Source: Halorussus salinisoli
Lineage (GTDB): Archaea; Halobacteriota; Halobacteria; Halobacteriales; Haladaptataceae
Assembly (NCBI GenBank): GCA_005239435.1
Contig: SZNP01000008.1
Span: forward strand, 169,936-233,935
DNA: 64,000 nucleotides
Direction: 5' to 3'
This document shows positions 24,701 through 34,048 of this stretch, one piece after another. The stretch's first letter is position 1; each line of letters begins with the position of its first letter. The notes below the pieces were generated by a model. It was given only the letters and a program-made list of their open reading frames with translations. It did not search any database and had not been told where the DNA came from. The translations under genes and the position numbers were made by a program.

Positions 24701-25201
24701 ATGGTCTGGGTTCGCTCGGAGTACGCCGGGGAGTTGGCCGTGGTATTGGCGTGGCTCTCGGCGCTTCTCCCGTGGAACGTCACCTACTCGACGCTCTCGG
24801 GCGTCGGTAGCGTCCTGTTCGTTCGCTTCCCGTTCTTTCAGGTCCGGTACGTCGCGGGCATCTCCATTTCGAAGGGTCTCGCGGTCTCGACGCCGCTGGG
24901 CGCGCTGGCGTATCAGGAGGGCCAGTCGATTGCGGCCGCCTACACCGCGTGGGCGGTCGGCGCGGCCGTGGTCGGCGCGGCCGTGGCGCTGAGCGTCCTG
25001 CTGTACCGTTACGAAGAGCGCGTCGAGGCGACCGTCGACGCGGTGCGGGTCATGGGCGCGCTCCTCTCGCTCGCAGGCGTGGTCCTCACCGCCGCGACGT
25101 GGTTGCTCTGGACTCGCGGGTTCCCCGGCCTGCCGATTCCCATCGGGGTCGTCCTGCTGTACCTGTTCGGCGGGACGCTGTTGGTTGCCCGTCGGGACTA
25201 G
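24701..25201 (+). CDS. Haloarchaeal multipass membrane protein (TIGR04206-like)
   Basis: 166 residues with about four membrane segments (roughly 11-32, 72-108, 118-140 and 145-163). The N-terminal SEYAGELAVVLAWLSALLPW and WNVTY region resembles the uncharacterised haloarchaeal family TIGR04206. No catalytic residues are evident. It is transcribed alone, divergently from pilB, with a good leaderless promoter. The family match is from memory of the N-terminal pattern. The function is unknown. Confidence 0.65.
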   Translation: MVWVRSEYAGELAVVLAWLSALLPWNVTYSTLSGVGSVLFVRFPFFQVRYVAGISISKGLAVSTPLGALAYQEGQSIAAAYTAWAVGAAVVGAAVALSVLLYRYEERVEATVDAVRVMGALLSLAGVVLTAATWLLWTRGFPGLPIPIGVVLLYLFGGTLLVARRD

Positions 25202-25535
25202 CGTTTCGAGGCCGTTCTGCTCGTCGCGTTCCGGTTCGTCGTCCTCCTCTTCGCTCGAAAGTCGAACAAACGACTGCGATTCTGTGAGACGGGCGCGAGC
25301 GCACGGGAGAAGGCTGGTCGGCCAGTCAGTACGCGCCCGAGGCGGCAGAGCGACCCGTCGAGGAGCAGGCCCGCCGAGAAGCCCAGACTTATAACGATAC
25401 CAACAGATGTAATGGGTGGAAGTTCCTGCCGAGGGACCGGTTCCCGACCGAGTAATTACGAGTTTCTTCGACCGACTTCCATCCTGCCAGTGGCGTTACG
25501 TTCATGACGCGCCGGACCGTAGAGGGGGATACGGA
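25202..25535. other. Intergenic, possible leader of 25536 gene
   Basis: 334 bases. A CTTATAAC box at 25388-25395 would start a transcript near 25416, about 120 nt before the ATG at 25536. No other element is seen. A GTG-initiated frame from 25416 in phase with the gene is possible but lacks the look of the family N-terminus. Confidence 0.4.
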
Positions 25536-26009
25536 ATGAGGCGCGACTACTTCACGCTGGAGGTTCGAAACGTCGATTGGGTCGAGGAGGACGCGGAAGC
25601 CAAGAAGCCGACAGTAATCATCGACTTCGAAGGTCCGTCCTCGACGCTCCGCGAGCGCCTCACGGGGACAGGCGACGAGCTACTCGACGCCGGGGAGACA
25701 GACGTTGCGTTCCGACTCCAGGGGCCGGTGGACGACGACGAGACTACGGGCGTCGTCAGCGTCACCAACCGCATCACGGGTGATTTCGTCCTCGAACTCA
25801 ATCAGGACGCCGACGACGTGCTGAAGTTCATCACTGCGGCCCGCGAGTACGGCAAGGCCTCGGGCGACATGGACGGCCGGTACCACGTCGAGATCAGCAT
25901 CAACGGCGAGGACCTCGTCGAATACGACAAGAGCACGTTCCTCGTCTACAACGAGGAGGGGAATCTCCTCCGACAACACAGTCTCATCCCGAGCGGCGTC
26001 GAACTCTGA
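25536..26009 (+). CDS. DUF5793-like haloarchaeal protein
   Basis: 157 residues from the ATG at 25536, acidic and soluble. The N-terminus MRRDYFTLEVRNVDW and the central ETDVAFRLQGP and GVVSVTNRITGDFVLE segments match the conserved haloarchaeal family DUF5793, which has no known function. The chain looks all-beta in the middle with one helix (about 96-110). AGAGGGGGAT lies 7-16 bases before the ATG and may serve as ribosome binding site. In-frame extension to a GTG at 25416 is possible but less likely. Confidence 0.7.
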   Translation: MRRDYFTLEVRNVDWVEEDAEAKKPTVIIDFEGPSSTLRERLTGTGDELLDAGETDVAFRLQGPVDDDETTGVVSVTNRITGDFVLELNQDADDVLKFITAAREYGKASGDMDGRYHVEISINGEDLVEYDKSTFLVYNEEGNLLRQHSLIPSGVEL

Positions 26010-26047
26010 CCCCTCCCGCTCGTCGGCGGCGCATCTCCCTCCGACTC

Positions 26048-26158
26048 TCAGTACGTACCGAACAGTAACAGGTACGCGAGGAAGAGCGCCGCCAACAGGA
26101 TGATGCCACCGATGACGGTGTTGAATAGGCCCTCCGGGTCGGTGAGACTCAGTTTCAT
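26048..26158 (-). CDS. 36-residue single-TM microprotein
   Basis: Counted from the ATG at 26158: a short polar start (KLSLTDPEGLFN) followed by one hydrophobic helix (about 13-34). Very small single-span proteins of this kind are common in haloarchaea. A longer in-frame start at 26230 exists but its extra residues are low-complexity and cross the glmM promoter side. It lies between two convergent or divergent neighbours and has no assignable function. Moderate confidence that it is expressed. Confidence 0.5.
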   Translation of the reverse strand: MKLSLTDPEGLFNTVIGGIILLAALFLAYLLLFGTY

Positions 26159-26256
26159 ATTTTCGGTTACGGCGACCGACGGCTTAGGTTTCACGGGCAA
26201 TGCGGTCCGTCTCGGTCCCTCGGTGTTCACTGGCCCGTCGCGTCGAACCGCGGAAA

Positions 26257-26262
26257 GCTAAG
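26257..26262 (+). promoter_or_regulatory. TATA-like box of GlmM-like gene
   Basis: GCTAAG(TAT) centred about 27 nt upstream of the ATG at 26287. This supports that start over the upstream in-frame frame from 26200. Confidence 0.4.
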
Positions 26263-26286
26263 TATCCGGCCCCCCGAAGTTCGGAT

Positions 26287-27648
26287 ATGACTCTCTTCGG
26301 GACCGCGGGCATCCGCGGGAGTGCAGTCGAGACGGTGACGCCGGAACTCGCGCTGGCCGTCGGCCGGGCCGCCGGACGCGACGGTGGGGAGTTCGTCGTC
26401 GCGCGCGACGGCCGCGAGACCGGCCCGGCGCTGGCGGCCGCGATGGAGGCCGGACTCGAAAGCGCCGGGGGCGACGTTCGCCGGGCGGGCCAACTCCCGA
26501 CCCCGGCGCTCGCGTTCGCCTCGCAGGGACGGCGCGGCGCGATGCTGACCGCGAGCCACAATCCGCCCACCGACAACGGCATCAAACTGTTCATCGACGG
26601 CGAGGAGTACGACCGCGAGGCCGAACGAGCCATCGACCGGCGGATCGAGGCCGACGACCCGCCGGTCGCGTGGGACGAGTGGGGCGACGGCGAGCGCGTG
26701 GACGTACTGGACGACTACCGGGACGCCGTGGTCGAGTACGCACAGAGTCACGGGGCACCCCTCGACGGCCTGCGCGTCGTGGTCGATTGCGGCAACGGAA
26801 TGGCGGCCGTAGCGACCCCGCAAGTCCTGCGGGCGCTCGGCGCGGAGGTCGTCTCCCTCAACGCCAACGTGGACGGCCACTTCCCCGGCCGGGAGAGCAA
26901 GCCGACGCCCGAGACGCTCGCAGACCTCCGGGAGTTTCTCCGCAACGACCCCGACGCCGACCTCGGCATCGGCCACGACGGGGACGCCGACCGCATCGTC
27001 GTCGTGGACGGCGACGGCGGAGTCGTCCACGAGGACACCGTGGTCGCCGTCCTCGCGGGCCACTACACCGACCGGAGCGAGGCCGACGACCCCGTGGTCG
27101 TGACGACGCCCAACGCCTCCGGGCGCATCGACGAACGGGTCGAAGCCGCCGGGGGTCGCGTCGAGCGCGTGCGACTCGGTGCGCTCCACGAGGGCATCGC
27201 CACGGCCCGCGAGGAGGGTGACGAGACCACCGAGGTCGTCTTCGCGGCCGAACCGTGGAAGCACGTCCACACCCTGTTCGGCGGGTGGATAGACGGCGTG
27301 GCCAGCGCGGCCGTCGTCTCCCGACTCGTCGCCGAGGCGGGCGGACTCGGCCCGCTTCGGGACCCCGTCACCGAGCGGCCCTACCGGAAGGTCAGCGTCT
27401 CCTGTCCCGACGACGCCAAGGAGAGCGTGATGACGCGACTGGAGACGGCGGTCCCCGAGCGGTTCCCCGAGGCGTCGGTCGAAACCGAGTACGGCGTTCG
27501 GGCGACCTTCCCCGACGGGTCGTGGGTGTTGGTCCGGCCCAGTGGGACCGAACCCTACGTCCGCATCTACGCCGAGAGCGACGACGTAGACGCGCTCGTC
27601 GGGGAAGCGACCGACGTAGTGGAAGACGCTGTCGAGTCTGAGAGCTGA
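26287..27648 (+). CDS. Alpha-D-phosphohexomutase (GlmM/PMM-like)
   Basis: 453 residues, cytoplasmic, full length for the family. The phosphoserine loop TASHNPP has Ser90 in the middle, the Mg-binding loop is DGDADR (231-236), and the C-terminal phosphate site RPSGTEPYVRIY lies near residue 420-432. The substrate-choosing loop, normally GE-x-S-G/N-H, reads instead AEPWKHV (321-327), so phosphoglucosamine, phosphomannose and phosphoglucose specificity cannot be decided. It sits 108 bases before a nucleoside importer, so a phosphopentomutase role in ribose-1-phosphate metabolism is conceivable, but many haloarchaea have such paralogues elsewhere. Confidence 0.85.
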   Translation: MTLFGTAGIRGSAVETVTPELALAVGRAAGRDGGEFVVARDGRETGPALAAAMEAGLESAGGDVRRAGQLPTPALAFASQGRRGAMLTASHNPPTDNGIKLFIDGEEYDREAERAIDRRIEADDPPVAWDEWGDGERVDVLDDYRDAVVEYAQSHGAPLDGLRVVVDCGNGMAAVATPQVLRALGAEVVSLNANVDGHFPGRESKPTPETLADLREFLRNDPDADLGIGHDGDADRIVVVDGDGGVVHEDTVVAVLAGHYTDRSEADDPVVVTTPNASGRIDERVEAAGGRVERVRLGALHEGIATAREEGDETTEVVFAAEPWKHVHTLFGGWIDGVASAAVVSRLVAEAGGLGPLRDPVTERPYRKVSVSCPDDAKESVMTRLETAVPERFPEASVETEYGVRATFPDGSWVLVRPSGTEPYVRIYAESDDVDALVGEATDVVEDAVESES

Positions 27649-27723
27649 CGTGTTCGGGGCGAAACGTCGGCGAAGAACGGTTTATCTCGGTATTTTCCAT
27701 CGTTTTAATTTTGAAGCGACGGT

Positions 27724-27729
27724 TTTATA
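27724..27729 (+). promoter_or_regulatory. TATA box of nucleoside importer block
   Basis: TTTATA centred about 30 nt upstream of the ATG at 27757. Two more AT-rich stretches precede it (27681-27715). It predicts an almost leaderless transcript. Confidence 0.6.
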
Positions 27730-27756
27730 GAGCGCTGCCGAGGTACTTCGGATACG

Positions 27757-28869
27757 ATGACGAAAATTGACGAAGGAAAGCGTCGGATGCTGAAAGTTGG
27801 CGGTGCGGGGCTTCTCGGAACCGGAATCGCGGGATGTCTCGGTGGTGGCGGTGGCGGTGGTGGCGGTGGTGGTGACAGTAGCGAGACGACCACGACCGAG
27901 TCCGACACGCTGAACGTCGGGATGGTGTACGCCACGGGCGGACTGGGGGACAACTCGTTCAACGACATGGCTCACAAGGGTATCCAGAGTGCCGAGTCCG
28001 AGTTCGACATCTCCTTCAAGAACGCCGAACCGAGCAGTCCGAGCGACGTGTCGACGCTCCAGCGCAAGTTCGCCCGGTCTCAGAGCCCCGACTACGACCT
28101 CATCAGTTGCATCGGCTTCGTCCAGACCAGTGCGCTCAAGGAGAACGCCGGGAAGTTCTCCGACCAGAAGTTCATGGTCGTGGACACCGTGGTCGAGAAG
28201 GACAACGTCTCAAGTTACGTCTTCAAGGAACACCAGGGTTCGTTCCAGGTCGGCCACCTGGCAGGTCTGCTGACCGACACGGACTTCAGCGCCGGGGGCG
28301 GCGAGACCAACGACGACCTGTCGGTCGGGTTCGTCGGCGGTAAGGAGGTCCCGCTAATCAAGAAGTTCGAGGCTGGCTTCAAGGCCGGCGTCAAACACGC
28401 CAACTCCGACGTCAGCGTTCGGAGCGCGTACGCCGGCACGTGGAGCGACCCCGGCAAGGGCCAATCCATCGCCAACTCGATGTACGACAAGGGCGCGGAC
28501 ATCATCTATCACGCCGCGGGTGGCACCGGCAACGGCGTGTTCAAGGCGGCCCAGAGCAAAGGCCGATACGCCATCGGCGTCGACGCCGACCAGTCCAAGA
28601 GTCTGTCCAAGTACAGCGACGTCATCCTCGCGAGCATGGTCAAACGCGTCGACGAGGCCGTCTACCGGTCGGTCGAGCGCACCTCGAACGGCAACTTCGA
28701 GGGCGGGTCGGTTCGCAGTCTCGGCCTCGAGAAAGACGGCGTCGTGACGGTCTACGGCGACGAAATCGGCTCGGAAATCCCCGACTCCGTCAAGTCGAAA
28801 CTCGACGACTCCCGGAAGAAGATCGTCGACGGCGACATCGAGGTTCCGTCCGAGCCCGGGAACGCCTGA
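27757..28869 (+). CDS. BMP-family nucleoside-binding lipoprotein
   Basis: 370 residues. A Tat-like KRRMLK start and lipobox IAGC (Cys27) are followed by a poly-Gly linker (about 29-39) and a T/E/S stretch, then the basic-membrane-protein/PnrA fold starting LNVGMVYATGGLGD. Conserved pieces include HQGSFQVGHLAG, GFVGGKEVPLIKKF and AAGGTGNGVF. BMP/PnrA proteins bind purine or pyrimidine nucleosides for ABC import. It is anchored outside the cytoplasmic membrane and feeds the ATPase and permeases encoded at 30151-34048. It is paralogous to the next gene, with long stretches of identical DNA. Confidence 0.92.
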   Translation: MTKIDEGKRRMLKVGGAGLLGTGIAGCLGGGGGGGGGGGDSSETTTTESDTLNVGMVYATGGLGDNSFNDMAHKGIQSAESEFDISFKNAEPSSPSDVSTLQRKFARSQSPDYDLISCIGFVQTSALKENAGKFSDQKFMVVDTVVEKDNVSSYVFKEHQGSFQVGHLAGLLTDTDFSAGGGETNDDLSVGFVGGKEVPLIKKFEAGFKAGVKHANSDVSVRSAYAGTWSDPGKGQSIANSMYDKGADIIYHAAGGTGNGVFKAAQSKGRYAIGVDADQSKSLSKYSDVILASMVKRVDEAVYRSVERTSNGNFEGGSVRSLGLEKDGVVTVYGDEIGSEIPDSVKSKLDDSRKKIVDGDIEVPSEPGNA

Positions 28870-28948
28870 ATTGTAGCAGCTCACTGGTTCTCTTTCGGTT
28901 TCGGACCGCTTCCCGAGCAACAAAGCGTCGATTTCTTCACGGTCGACG

Positions 28949-30037
28949 GTGAACGTTGAGGAGATGCGGGGGAAAAACAAACGCAGACGTCGGTTCTTGC
29001 AGGTACTGGGGGGAACGGCCGCGTTCGGGACGGTCGGACTCCTGCAGAACAACGTGACCAACGTCGGGATGGTGTACGCCACGGGCGGACTGGGGGACAA
29101 CTCGTTCAACGACATGGCACACGCCGGGATTCAGAACGCGGCCGAGGAGTTCGACCTCGAGTTCCAGAACGCCGAACCGAGCAGTCCGAGCGACGTGGCG
29201 GCGCTCCAGCGGCGGTTCGCCCGGTCGCAGAATCCGAACTACGACCTCATCTGCTGTATCGGATTCGTCCAGCAGGAGGCGCTCAGTCAGAATTCCCAGC
29301 GGTTCTCCGACCAGAAGTTCATGGTCGTGGACACCGTAGTCGAGTCGCCGAACGTCGCCAGCTACGTCTTCAAGGAGCATCAGGGGTCGTTCCAGGTCGG
29401 CCATCTCGCGGGACTACTGACCACGATGGACTTCAGCGCCGGGGGCGGCGAGACCAACGACGACCTGACGGTCGGGTTCGTCGGCGGCCAGGAGGTCCCG
29501 CTAATCAAGAAGTTCGAGGCTGGCTACACGGCGGGCGTACAGCACGCGAACCCGGACGTCGGCGTTCTCTCGGCTTACTCCGGTTCGTTCAACGACCCCG
29601 CGCAGGGCCAATCCATCGCCAACTCGATGTACGACAACGGAGCGGACATCATCTACCACGCCGCGGGCGGCACCGGCAACGGCGTGTTCAGGGCGGCCCA
29701 GAGCAGAGGGCGGTACGCCATCGGCGTCGACGCCGACCAGAGCCAGAGCCTCCCGGAGTACAGCAACGTGATTCTGGCGAGCATGGTGAAACACGTCGAC
29801 GAGGCCGTCTTCCAAGCGGCCAGGAACGTCGTCAACGGGAACTTCGAGGGCGGGACCGTCAACAACCTCGGACTGGAACAGGACGGGGTCGAAGCCGTCT
29901 ACGGTCGAGGGCTGGAGTCCGAAATTCCCGAGCAGGTCAAGTCCCAACTCCAGCAGTCCCGCCAGCAGATCATCGACGGCGAAATCACGGTGCCGACCGA
30001 CCCGGCCAACGTCGGTCAGGCGACGACCACGCAGTAG
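28949..30037 (+). CDS. BMP-family binding protein lacking a lipobox
   Basis: 362 residues from the GTG at 28949; the ATG at 28964 (five codons on) is equally possible. It is a tandem duplicate of the preceding gene: a 59-nt run at 29060-29118 is identical to 27913-27971, and GFVGGQEVPLIKKF is preserved. The N-terminus has a clear twin-arginine motif RRRRFLQV but runs straight through LLQNNVTNVGMVY. The cysteine, the Gly linker and the T/E stretch are all missing, so it should be exported by Tat yet not lipidated. It may be a soluble or helix-anchored variant with altered ligand, or a deletion product still under selection, since the frame is intact. Confidence 0.88.
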   Translation: MNVEEMRGKNKRRRRFLQVLGGTAAFGTVGLLQNNVTNVGMVYATGGLGDNSFNDMAHAGIQNAAEEFDLEFQNAEPSSPSDVAALQRRFARSQNPNYDLICCIGFVQQEALSQNSQRFSDQKFMVVDTVVESPNVASYVFKEHQGSFQVGHLAGLLTTMDFSAGGGETNDDLTVGFVGGQEVPLIKKFEAGYTAGVQHANPDVGVLSAYSGSFNDPAQGQSIANSMYDNGADIIYHAAGGTGNGVFRAAQSRGRYAIGVDADQSQSLPEYSNVILASMVKHVDEAVFQAARNVVNGNFEGGTVNNLGLEQDGVEAVYGRGLESEIPEQVKSQLQQSRQQIIDGEITVPTDPANVGQATTTQ

Positions 30038-30115
30038 CAGGAACCACGTCAGAAACGACTGATTTCGACCGAAAGGAAACGTATCCTGCCTGAACATTCT
30101 TTACGAAATCCGGGT

Positions 30116-30123
30116 CTCTTAAG
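30116..30123 (+). promoter_or_regulatory. Putative promoter box of ABC ATPase gene
   Basis: CTCTTAAG centred about 31 nt before the ATG at 30151. It suggests that the ATPase-permease genes have their own promoter in addition to read-through from the binding-protein genes. Confidence 0.4.
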
Positions 30124-30150
30124 CGGGCACGTCCGTAACACCGACCAAAG

Positions 30151-31707
30151 ATGAGCGTAGCCGTCCACCTACAGGGGATAACCAAACGGTTCCCCGGCGT
30201 CGTCGCCAACGACGAGGTCGACCTCGAAGTCGAGGAAGGGAGCGTCCACGCCCTCCTCGGCGAAAACGGTGCGGGGAAGACGACGCTGATGAACGTCCTG
30301 TACGGTCTCTACCAACCGGAGGGCGGGACCGTCTACCTGCACGGGGAGCCACGAGAGTTCGACACCCCACGAGACGCTATCGACGCGGGCGTCGGGATGA
30401 TTCACCAGCACTTCATGCTCGTGGACACGCTGACCACGGCCGAAAACATCGTTCTCGGCCACGAACCTCGAAAGTGGGGCGGTCTGGCCATGGACCGCGC
30501 ACAGGCCGAACGCGACGTACGGGAACTGAGCGAACGTTACGGCTTCGACGTGGACCCGACCGCACGTGTCGAGGACGTGAGCGTCGGGGTCCAACAGCGC
30601 GTCGAGATTCTGAAGGCCCTGTACGGCGGGGCCGACGTGCTGATTCTGGACGAACCGACCGCGGTCCTCACGCCCCAGGAGGTCGAGGACCTCTTCGAGG
30701 TGTTCGACGAACTCGCGGCCGAGGACAAGACGATAATCTTCATCACGCACAAACTCGGCGAGGCGATGGAGTCCGCCGACGACATCACGGTCCTGCGGGA
30801 CGGCAAGAACGTCGGGACGGTGGACGCCGAGACGACCACTCGCGAGGAACTCGCCGAACTGATGGTCGGTCGGGAGGTTCTGCTCGAAGCCGAGAAAGAT
30901 TCCGTGGAACCGGGCGAGGTCGGCCTGTCGGTGTCGGACCTCCGCGTCACCGACGACCGCGGCGTCGAGCAGGTCAGTGACGTCGACATCACTGCCCGGG
31001 AGGGCGAGGTGTTGGGTATCGCCGGAGTGGACGGCAACGGCCAGTCGGAACTCGTGGAAGCCATCACCGGTCTCGCCACGCCCGAGGAGGGAACGGTCTC
31101 GCTCTACGGCCGGGACGTGACCGACCTCTCGCGGCGCGAGCGCATCGACGCCGGGATGGCGTACATCCCCGAGGACCGCCAAGAGCGAGGACTGGTGATG
31201 GAGTTCGACCTCGTAGAGAACGGATTGCTCGGCAGCCAGCACGCGACTCCGTTCGCCGAGCACGGCCGCATCGACTGGGAACACACCCGCGACCACGCCG
31301 AGGACATCATCGAAGAGTACGACGTGCGCCCGCCGAACGCCGACGCCGAGGCCGAGTCGCTGTCGGGGGGCAACCAGCAGAAGTTCGTGGTCGGCCGGGA
31401 GTTCGCCCGCGACCCCGAAGTAGTGGTCGCCTCGCACCCGACCCGTGGAGTAGACGTGGGGAGCATCGAGTTCATCCACGAGCGACTGCTCGACCTCCGG
31501 CGGGAGGGCAAGACGATTCTGCTCGTCTCCTCGAAGTTGGACGAAGTCCAGCAGCTATCGGACCGCCTCGCGGTGATGTACGAGGGCGAGGTCATGGACG
31601 TGGTGGACCCCGACCGCGTGACCGAGGAGGAACTCGGTCTGCTGATGGCGGGCCAGTCCCCAGAGGACGCGCCGAGCATCGCCGACGCCGTGAGAGGTGA
31701 GCGATGA
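30151..31707 (+). CDS. Nucleoside ABC transporter ATPase (double-domain, NupO/YufO-type)
   Basis: 518 residues comprising two ABC domains in one chain, as in ATPases of BMP-linked nucleoside and simple-sugar importers. Domain 1 has Walker A GENGAGKT (37-44), a family-typical relaxed signature SVGVQQRVEI and Walker B LILDEPT. Domain 2 has a degenerate Walker A (GVDGNGQSE), as expected for the family, but an intact signature LSGGNQQK, and ASHPTRGVDVG in place of a canonical Walker B. Its stop overlaps the first permease start by 4 bases. It energises uptake of the ligand caught by the BMP proteins. Confidence 0.93.
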   Translation: MSVAVHLQGITKRFPGVVANDEVDLEVEEGSVHALLGENGAGKTTLMNVLYGLYQPEGGTVYLHGEPREFDTPRDAIDAGVGMIHQHFMLVDTLTTAENIVLGHEPRKWGGLAMDRAQAERDVRELSERYGFDVDPTARVEDVSVGVQQRVEILKALYGGADVLILDEPTAVLTPQEVEDLFEVFDELAAEDKTIIFITHKLGEAMESADDITVLRDGKNVGTVDAETTTREELAELMVGREVLLEAEKDSVEPGEVGLSVSDLRVTDDRGVEQVSDVDITAREGEVLGIAGVDGNGQSELVEAITGLATPEEGTVSLYGRDVTDLSRRERIDAGMAYIPEDRQERGLVMEFDLVENGLLGSQHATPFAEHGRIDWEHTRDHAEDIIEEYDVRPPNADAEAESLSGGNQQKFVVGREFARDPEVVVASHPTRGVDVGSIEFIHERLLDLRREGKTILLVSSKLDEVQQLSDRLAVMYEGEVMDVVDPDRVTEEELGLLMAGQSPEDAPSIADAVRGER

Positions 31708-32996
31708 GCGACGGTGAGCCAGACCGCGACGACGAACGGGCCGACCCGAACCCGGAGGACTCCTGGCAGGACCGGGCCGACCGTGCGCTCGCACGACTCG
31801 TAGGTGCCTCCGCGGTCGAGCGCATCCTCATCAGCCTCGCGGCGCTCGCGCTGTCGGTGGTCGTCGGGGCGGTGGTCATCCTCGTCTCCGGATGGGTGGC
31901 GACCTGCGAGTCGCCGTTTTTCGCGACGTCGGGCGTCGGGTCGTTCTGCTACGACCCCGTTTCGGTGTACGTCACCCTGTTCAAGGGCGCAATCTGGCCC
32001 TCGTACAACGTCGCCATCACGTTCAAGGAGACCACGCTCCTGCTGTTCACGGGCCTGTCGGTCGCAGTCGCGTTCCGTGCTGGCATGTTCAACATCGGGA
32101 CGCAGGGCCAACTCGTCCTCGGCGCACTCGGCACCGCCCTGTCGGTGCTGTGGGTCGCGCCGGTCGTCCCCGCGGGTCTCGTCGGTGCACTGATTCTGAT
32201 TTCGGTCGGACTGTTCGTGGGTGCACTCGTCGGTGGCTTCTGGGGTGCGATTCCGGGCGCGCTGAAGGCCTACGCCGACGCCAACGAGGTCATCACGACC
32301 ATCATGCTCAACTTCGTCGCGTCCGGTATCGCGTTCACCCTCGTCTCGGAGGTGTTCAAGGACCCGGCGAGCCAGACCGTCCAGACCCGGCGAATCGCCG
32401 CGTTCGCACAACTCCAGCCGGTGGTCTTCGACACCACGGAGTTCTCGATGCTCGCACTGGTCGGCGCGCTCGTCCTCGCGGGAGCCATCTACTGGATGCT
32501 CAAGGGGACCGCGTTCGGGTACGACCTCCGAACCAGCGGCGTCCAACCCGAGGCCGCCGAGTACGGCGGCGTCGAGGCCAAGAAGACGATGGTGTCGAGC
32601 ATGGCGCTGTCGGGCGCGCTCGGCGGTCTCGGCGGCGCGGTCTACGTCTTGATGGTCGCCGCGCGGTGGCGGACCGGCATCCCGTCGCTCGGCTTCGACG
32701 GAATCACGGTCTCCATCCTCGCGGGCAACAACCCGCTCGGGGTGATTCCGGCGGCCCTGCTGTTCGGCGCACTCAAGACCGGTAGTCTGGCCATCGAGTT
32801 CCAGCTCGCAGTGCCCAAGCAGTTGGTCGGGGTCCTGCGCGGTCTCATCATCCTGTTCGTCGCCATGCCGGAGTTCTTCCGGATGGTCGGCGCGCGATTC
32901 CGGTTCGGCGACGAACGCCAGTCGGTCGCCACCGACGGTGCGGGCGAGACGACAGGCGGAAGTGTCGGCGACGACCAAGGAGGTGACGACAGATGA
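31704..32996 (+). CDS. Nucleoside ABC transporter permease 1 (NupP-type)
   Basis: 430 residues. The acidic cytoplasmic N-terminus (1-35) is longer than in bacteria. A first helix and an extracytoplasmic loop containing two cysteines (about 68-90) follow, then about eight membrane segments of the branched-chain/ribose-type permease family (BPD_transp_2), with the conserved FRAGMFNIGTQGQL and ANEVITTIMLNF. The C-terminal tail is Gly/Asp-rich. It is translationally coupled to the ATPase upstream and the second permease downstream (4-base overlaps on both sides). Confidence 0.92.
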   Translation: MSDGEPDRDDERADPNPEDSWQDRADRALARLVGASAVERILISLAALALSVVVGAVVILVSGWVATCESPFFATSGVGSFCYDPVSVYVTLFKGAIWPSYNVAITFKETTLLLFTGLSVAVAFRAGMFNIGTQGQLVLGALGTALSVLWVAPVVPAGLVGALILISVGLFVGALVGGFWGAIPGALKAYADANEVITTIMLNFVASGIAFTLVSEVFKDPASQTVQTRRIAAFAQLQPVVFDTTEFSMLALVGALVLAGAIYWMLKGTAFGYDLRTSGVQPEAAEYGGVEAKKTMVSSMALSGALGGLGGAVYVLMVAARWRTGIPSLGFDGITVSILAGNNPLGVIPAALLFGALKTGSLAIEFQLAVPKQLVGVLRGLIILFVAMPEFFRMVGARFRFGDERQSVATDGAGETTGGSVGDDQGGDDR

Positions 32997-34048
32997 GCTA
33001 CGCCGACCGCTCGCGCAAGCGTCGCTGGCTGGCCGGAGCCGTCGTCCTCGCGGGCGTCGCGCTGGTCATGGTCGAACTGTTCTTCCCGGAGAGTCCGGTG
33101 TCCGAGGTCGTCCGCATCGTGGACGCCAACTACGTCCGGTCGGTGCTGCGGCTCACCGTCCCCATCGCGTTCGCGGCGCTCGGCGGTATCTTCGCCGAGA
33201 AGAGCGGCGTCATCAACATCGGTCTCGAAGGCCTGCTCATCATCTCGGCGTTCACCTCCATCGCGGTCGCCGGGACCATCAGCAGTGGGAGTCCTACGCA
33301 ACTCCAACTCTGGGTCGGCTTCCTCGTCGCGGTGCTGGCGAGCGTCCTGTTCGCGCTGCTGTTCGCGGTCGTCTGCATCGAGTTCAAGGCCGACCAGATT
33401 ATCGCGGGGCTCGCGGTATGGCTCATCGCGCTCGGTCTCGCACCGTTCGCCAGCAAGGTCATCTGGGGACAGGTCAACAGTCCGCCGGTCGCCACGTTGA
33501 ACGACTGGACGCTCGGGATTCCGTTCACGGACGCGGTGCTGTTCACGGCGAACCCGCCGGTCGTCATGATGCTCGTCGCGGTTCCGCTGGCGTGGTACGC
33601 CCTGAACCGGACCGCCTTCGGTCGGTGGATAGAGGCCAGCGGCGAGAACCCAAAGGCCCTCGACACGGTGGGCATCGACGTGCGGAAGGTCCGCTACTCG
33701 GGCGTCCTGCTCTCGGGGTTCTTCTCGGGCCTCGGCGGTGCCGGACTCGCGCTCGGTCGCGTCGGCCAGTTCATCGGCGGCGGCGCGACGATGGTCAACG
33801 GCCGGGGCTGGATCGGCATCACGGCCTACCTGTTCGGCAACTACAACCCGCTCGGGGCGTTCGGCGCGTCGTTCCTCTTCGCCAGCCTCGACGCGCTCCA
33901 GATTCGACTCCAGCAACTGGGCTACAACATCCCGAGCGAACTCATCGGCATCATCCCCTACGTGACGGTCGTGGTCGTGCTGGCGTTCGTCGGCCACACC
34001 CGGATTCCGTCCGCGGCGGGCGACCACTACGAGTCCGGCGAAGAGTAG
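32993..34048 (+). CDS. Nucleoside ABC transporter permease 2 (NupQ-type)
   Basis: 351 residues, about eight to nine membrane segments, same permease family as its neighbour. Conserved pieces are AALGGIFAEKSGVINIGLEG and FKADQIIAGLA, then NPKALDTVGIDV in the cytoplasmic loop and GRGWIGITAYLFGNYNP. It pairs with the first permease to form the channel. It is the last gene of the transporter operon. The following 419 bases separate it from cytidine deaminase, which has its own leaderless promoter. Confidence 0.92.
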   Translation: MSYADRSRKRRWLAGAVVLAGVALVMVELFFPESPVSEVVRIVDANYVRSVLRLTVPIAFAALGGIFAEKSGVINIGLEGLLIISAFTSIAVAGTISSGSPTQLQLWVGFLVAVLASVLFALLFAVVCIEFKADQIIAGLAVWLIALGLAPFASKVIWGQVNSPPVATLNDWTLGIPFTDAVLFTANPPVVMMLVAVPLAWYALNRTAFGRWIEASGENPKALDTVGIDVRKVRYSGVLLSGFFSGLGGAGLALGRVGQFIGGGATMVNGRGWIGITAYLFGNYNPLGAFGASFLFASLDALQIRLQQLGYNIPSELIGIIPYVTVVVVLAFVGHTRIPSAAGDHYESGEE

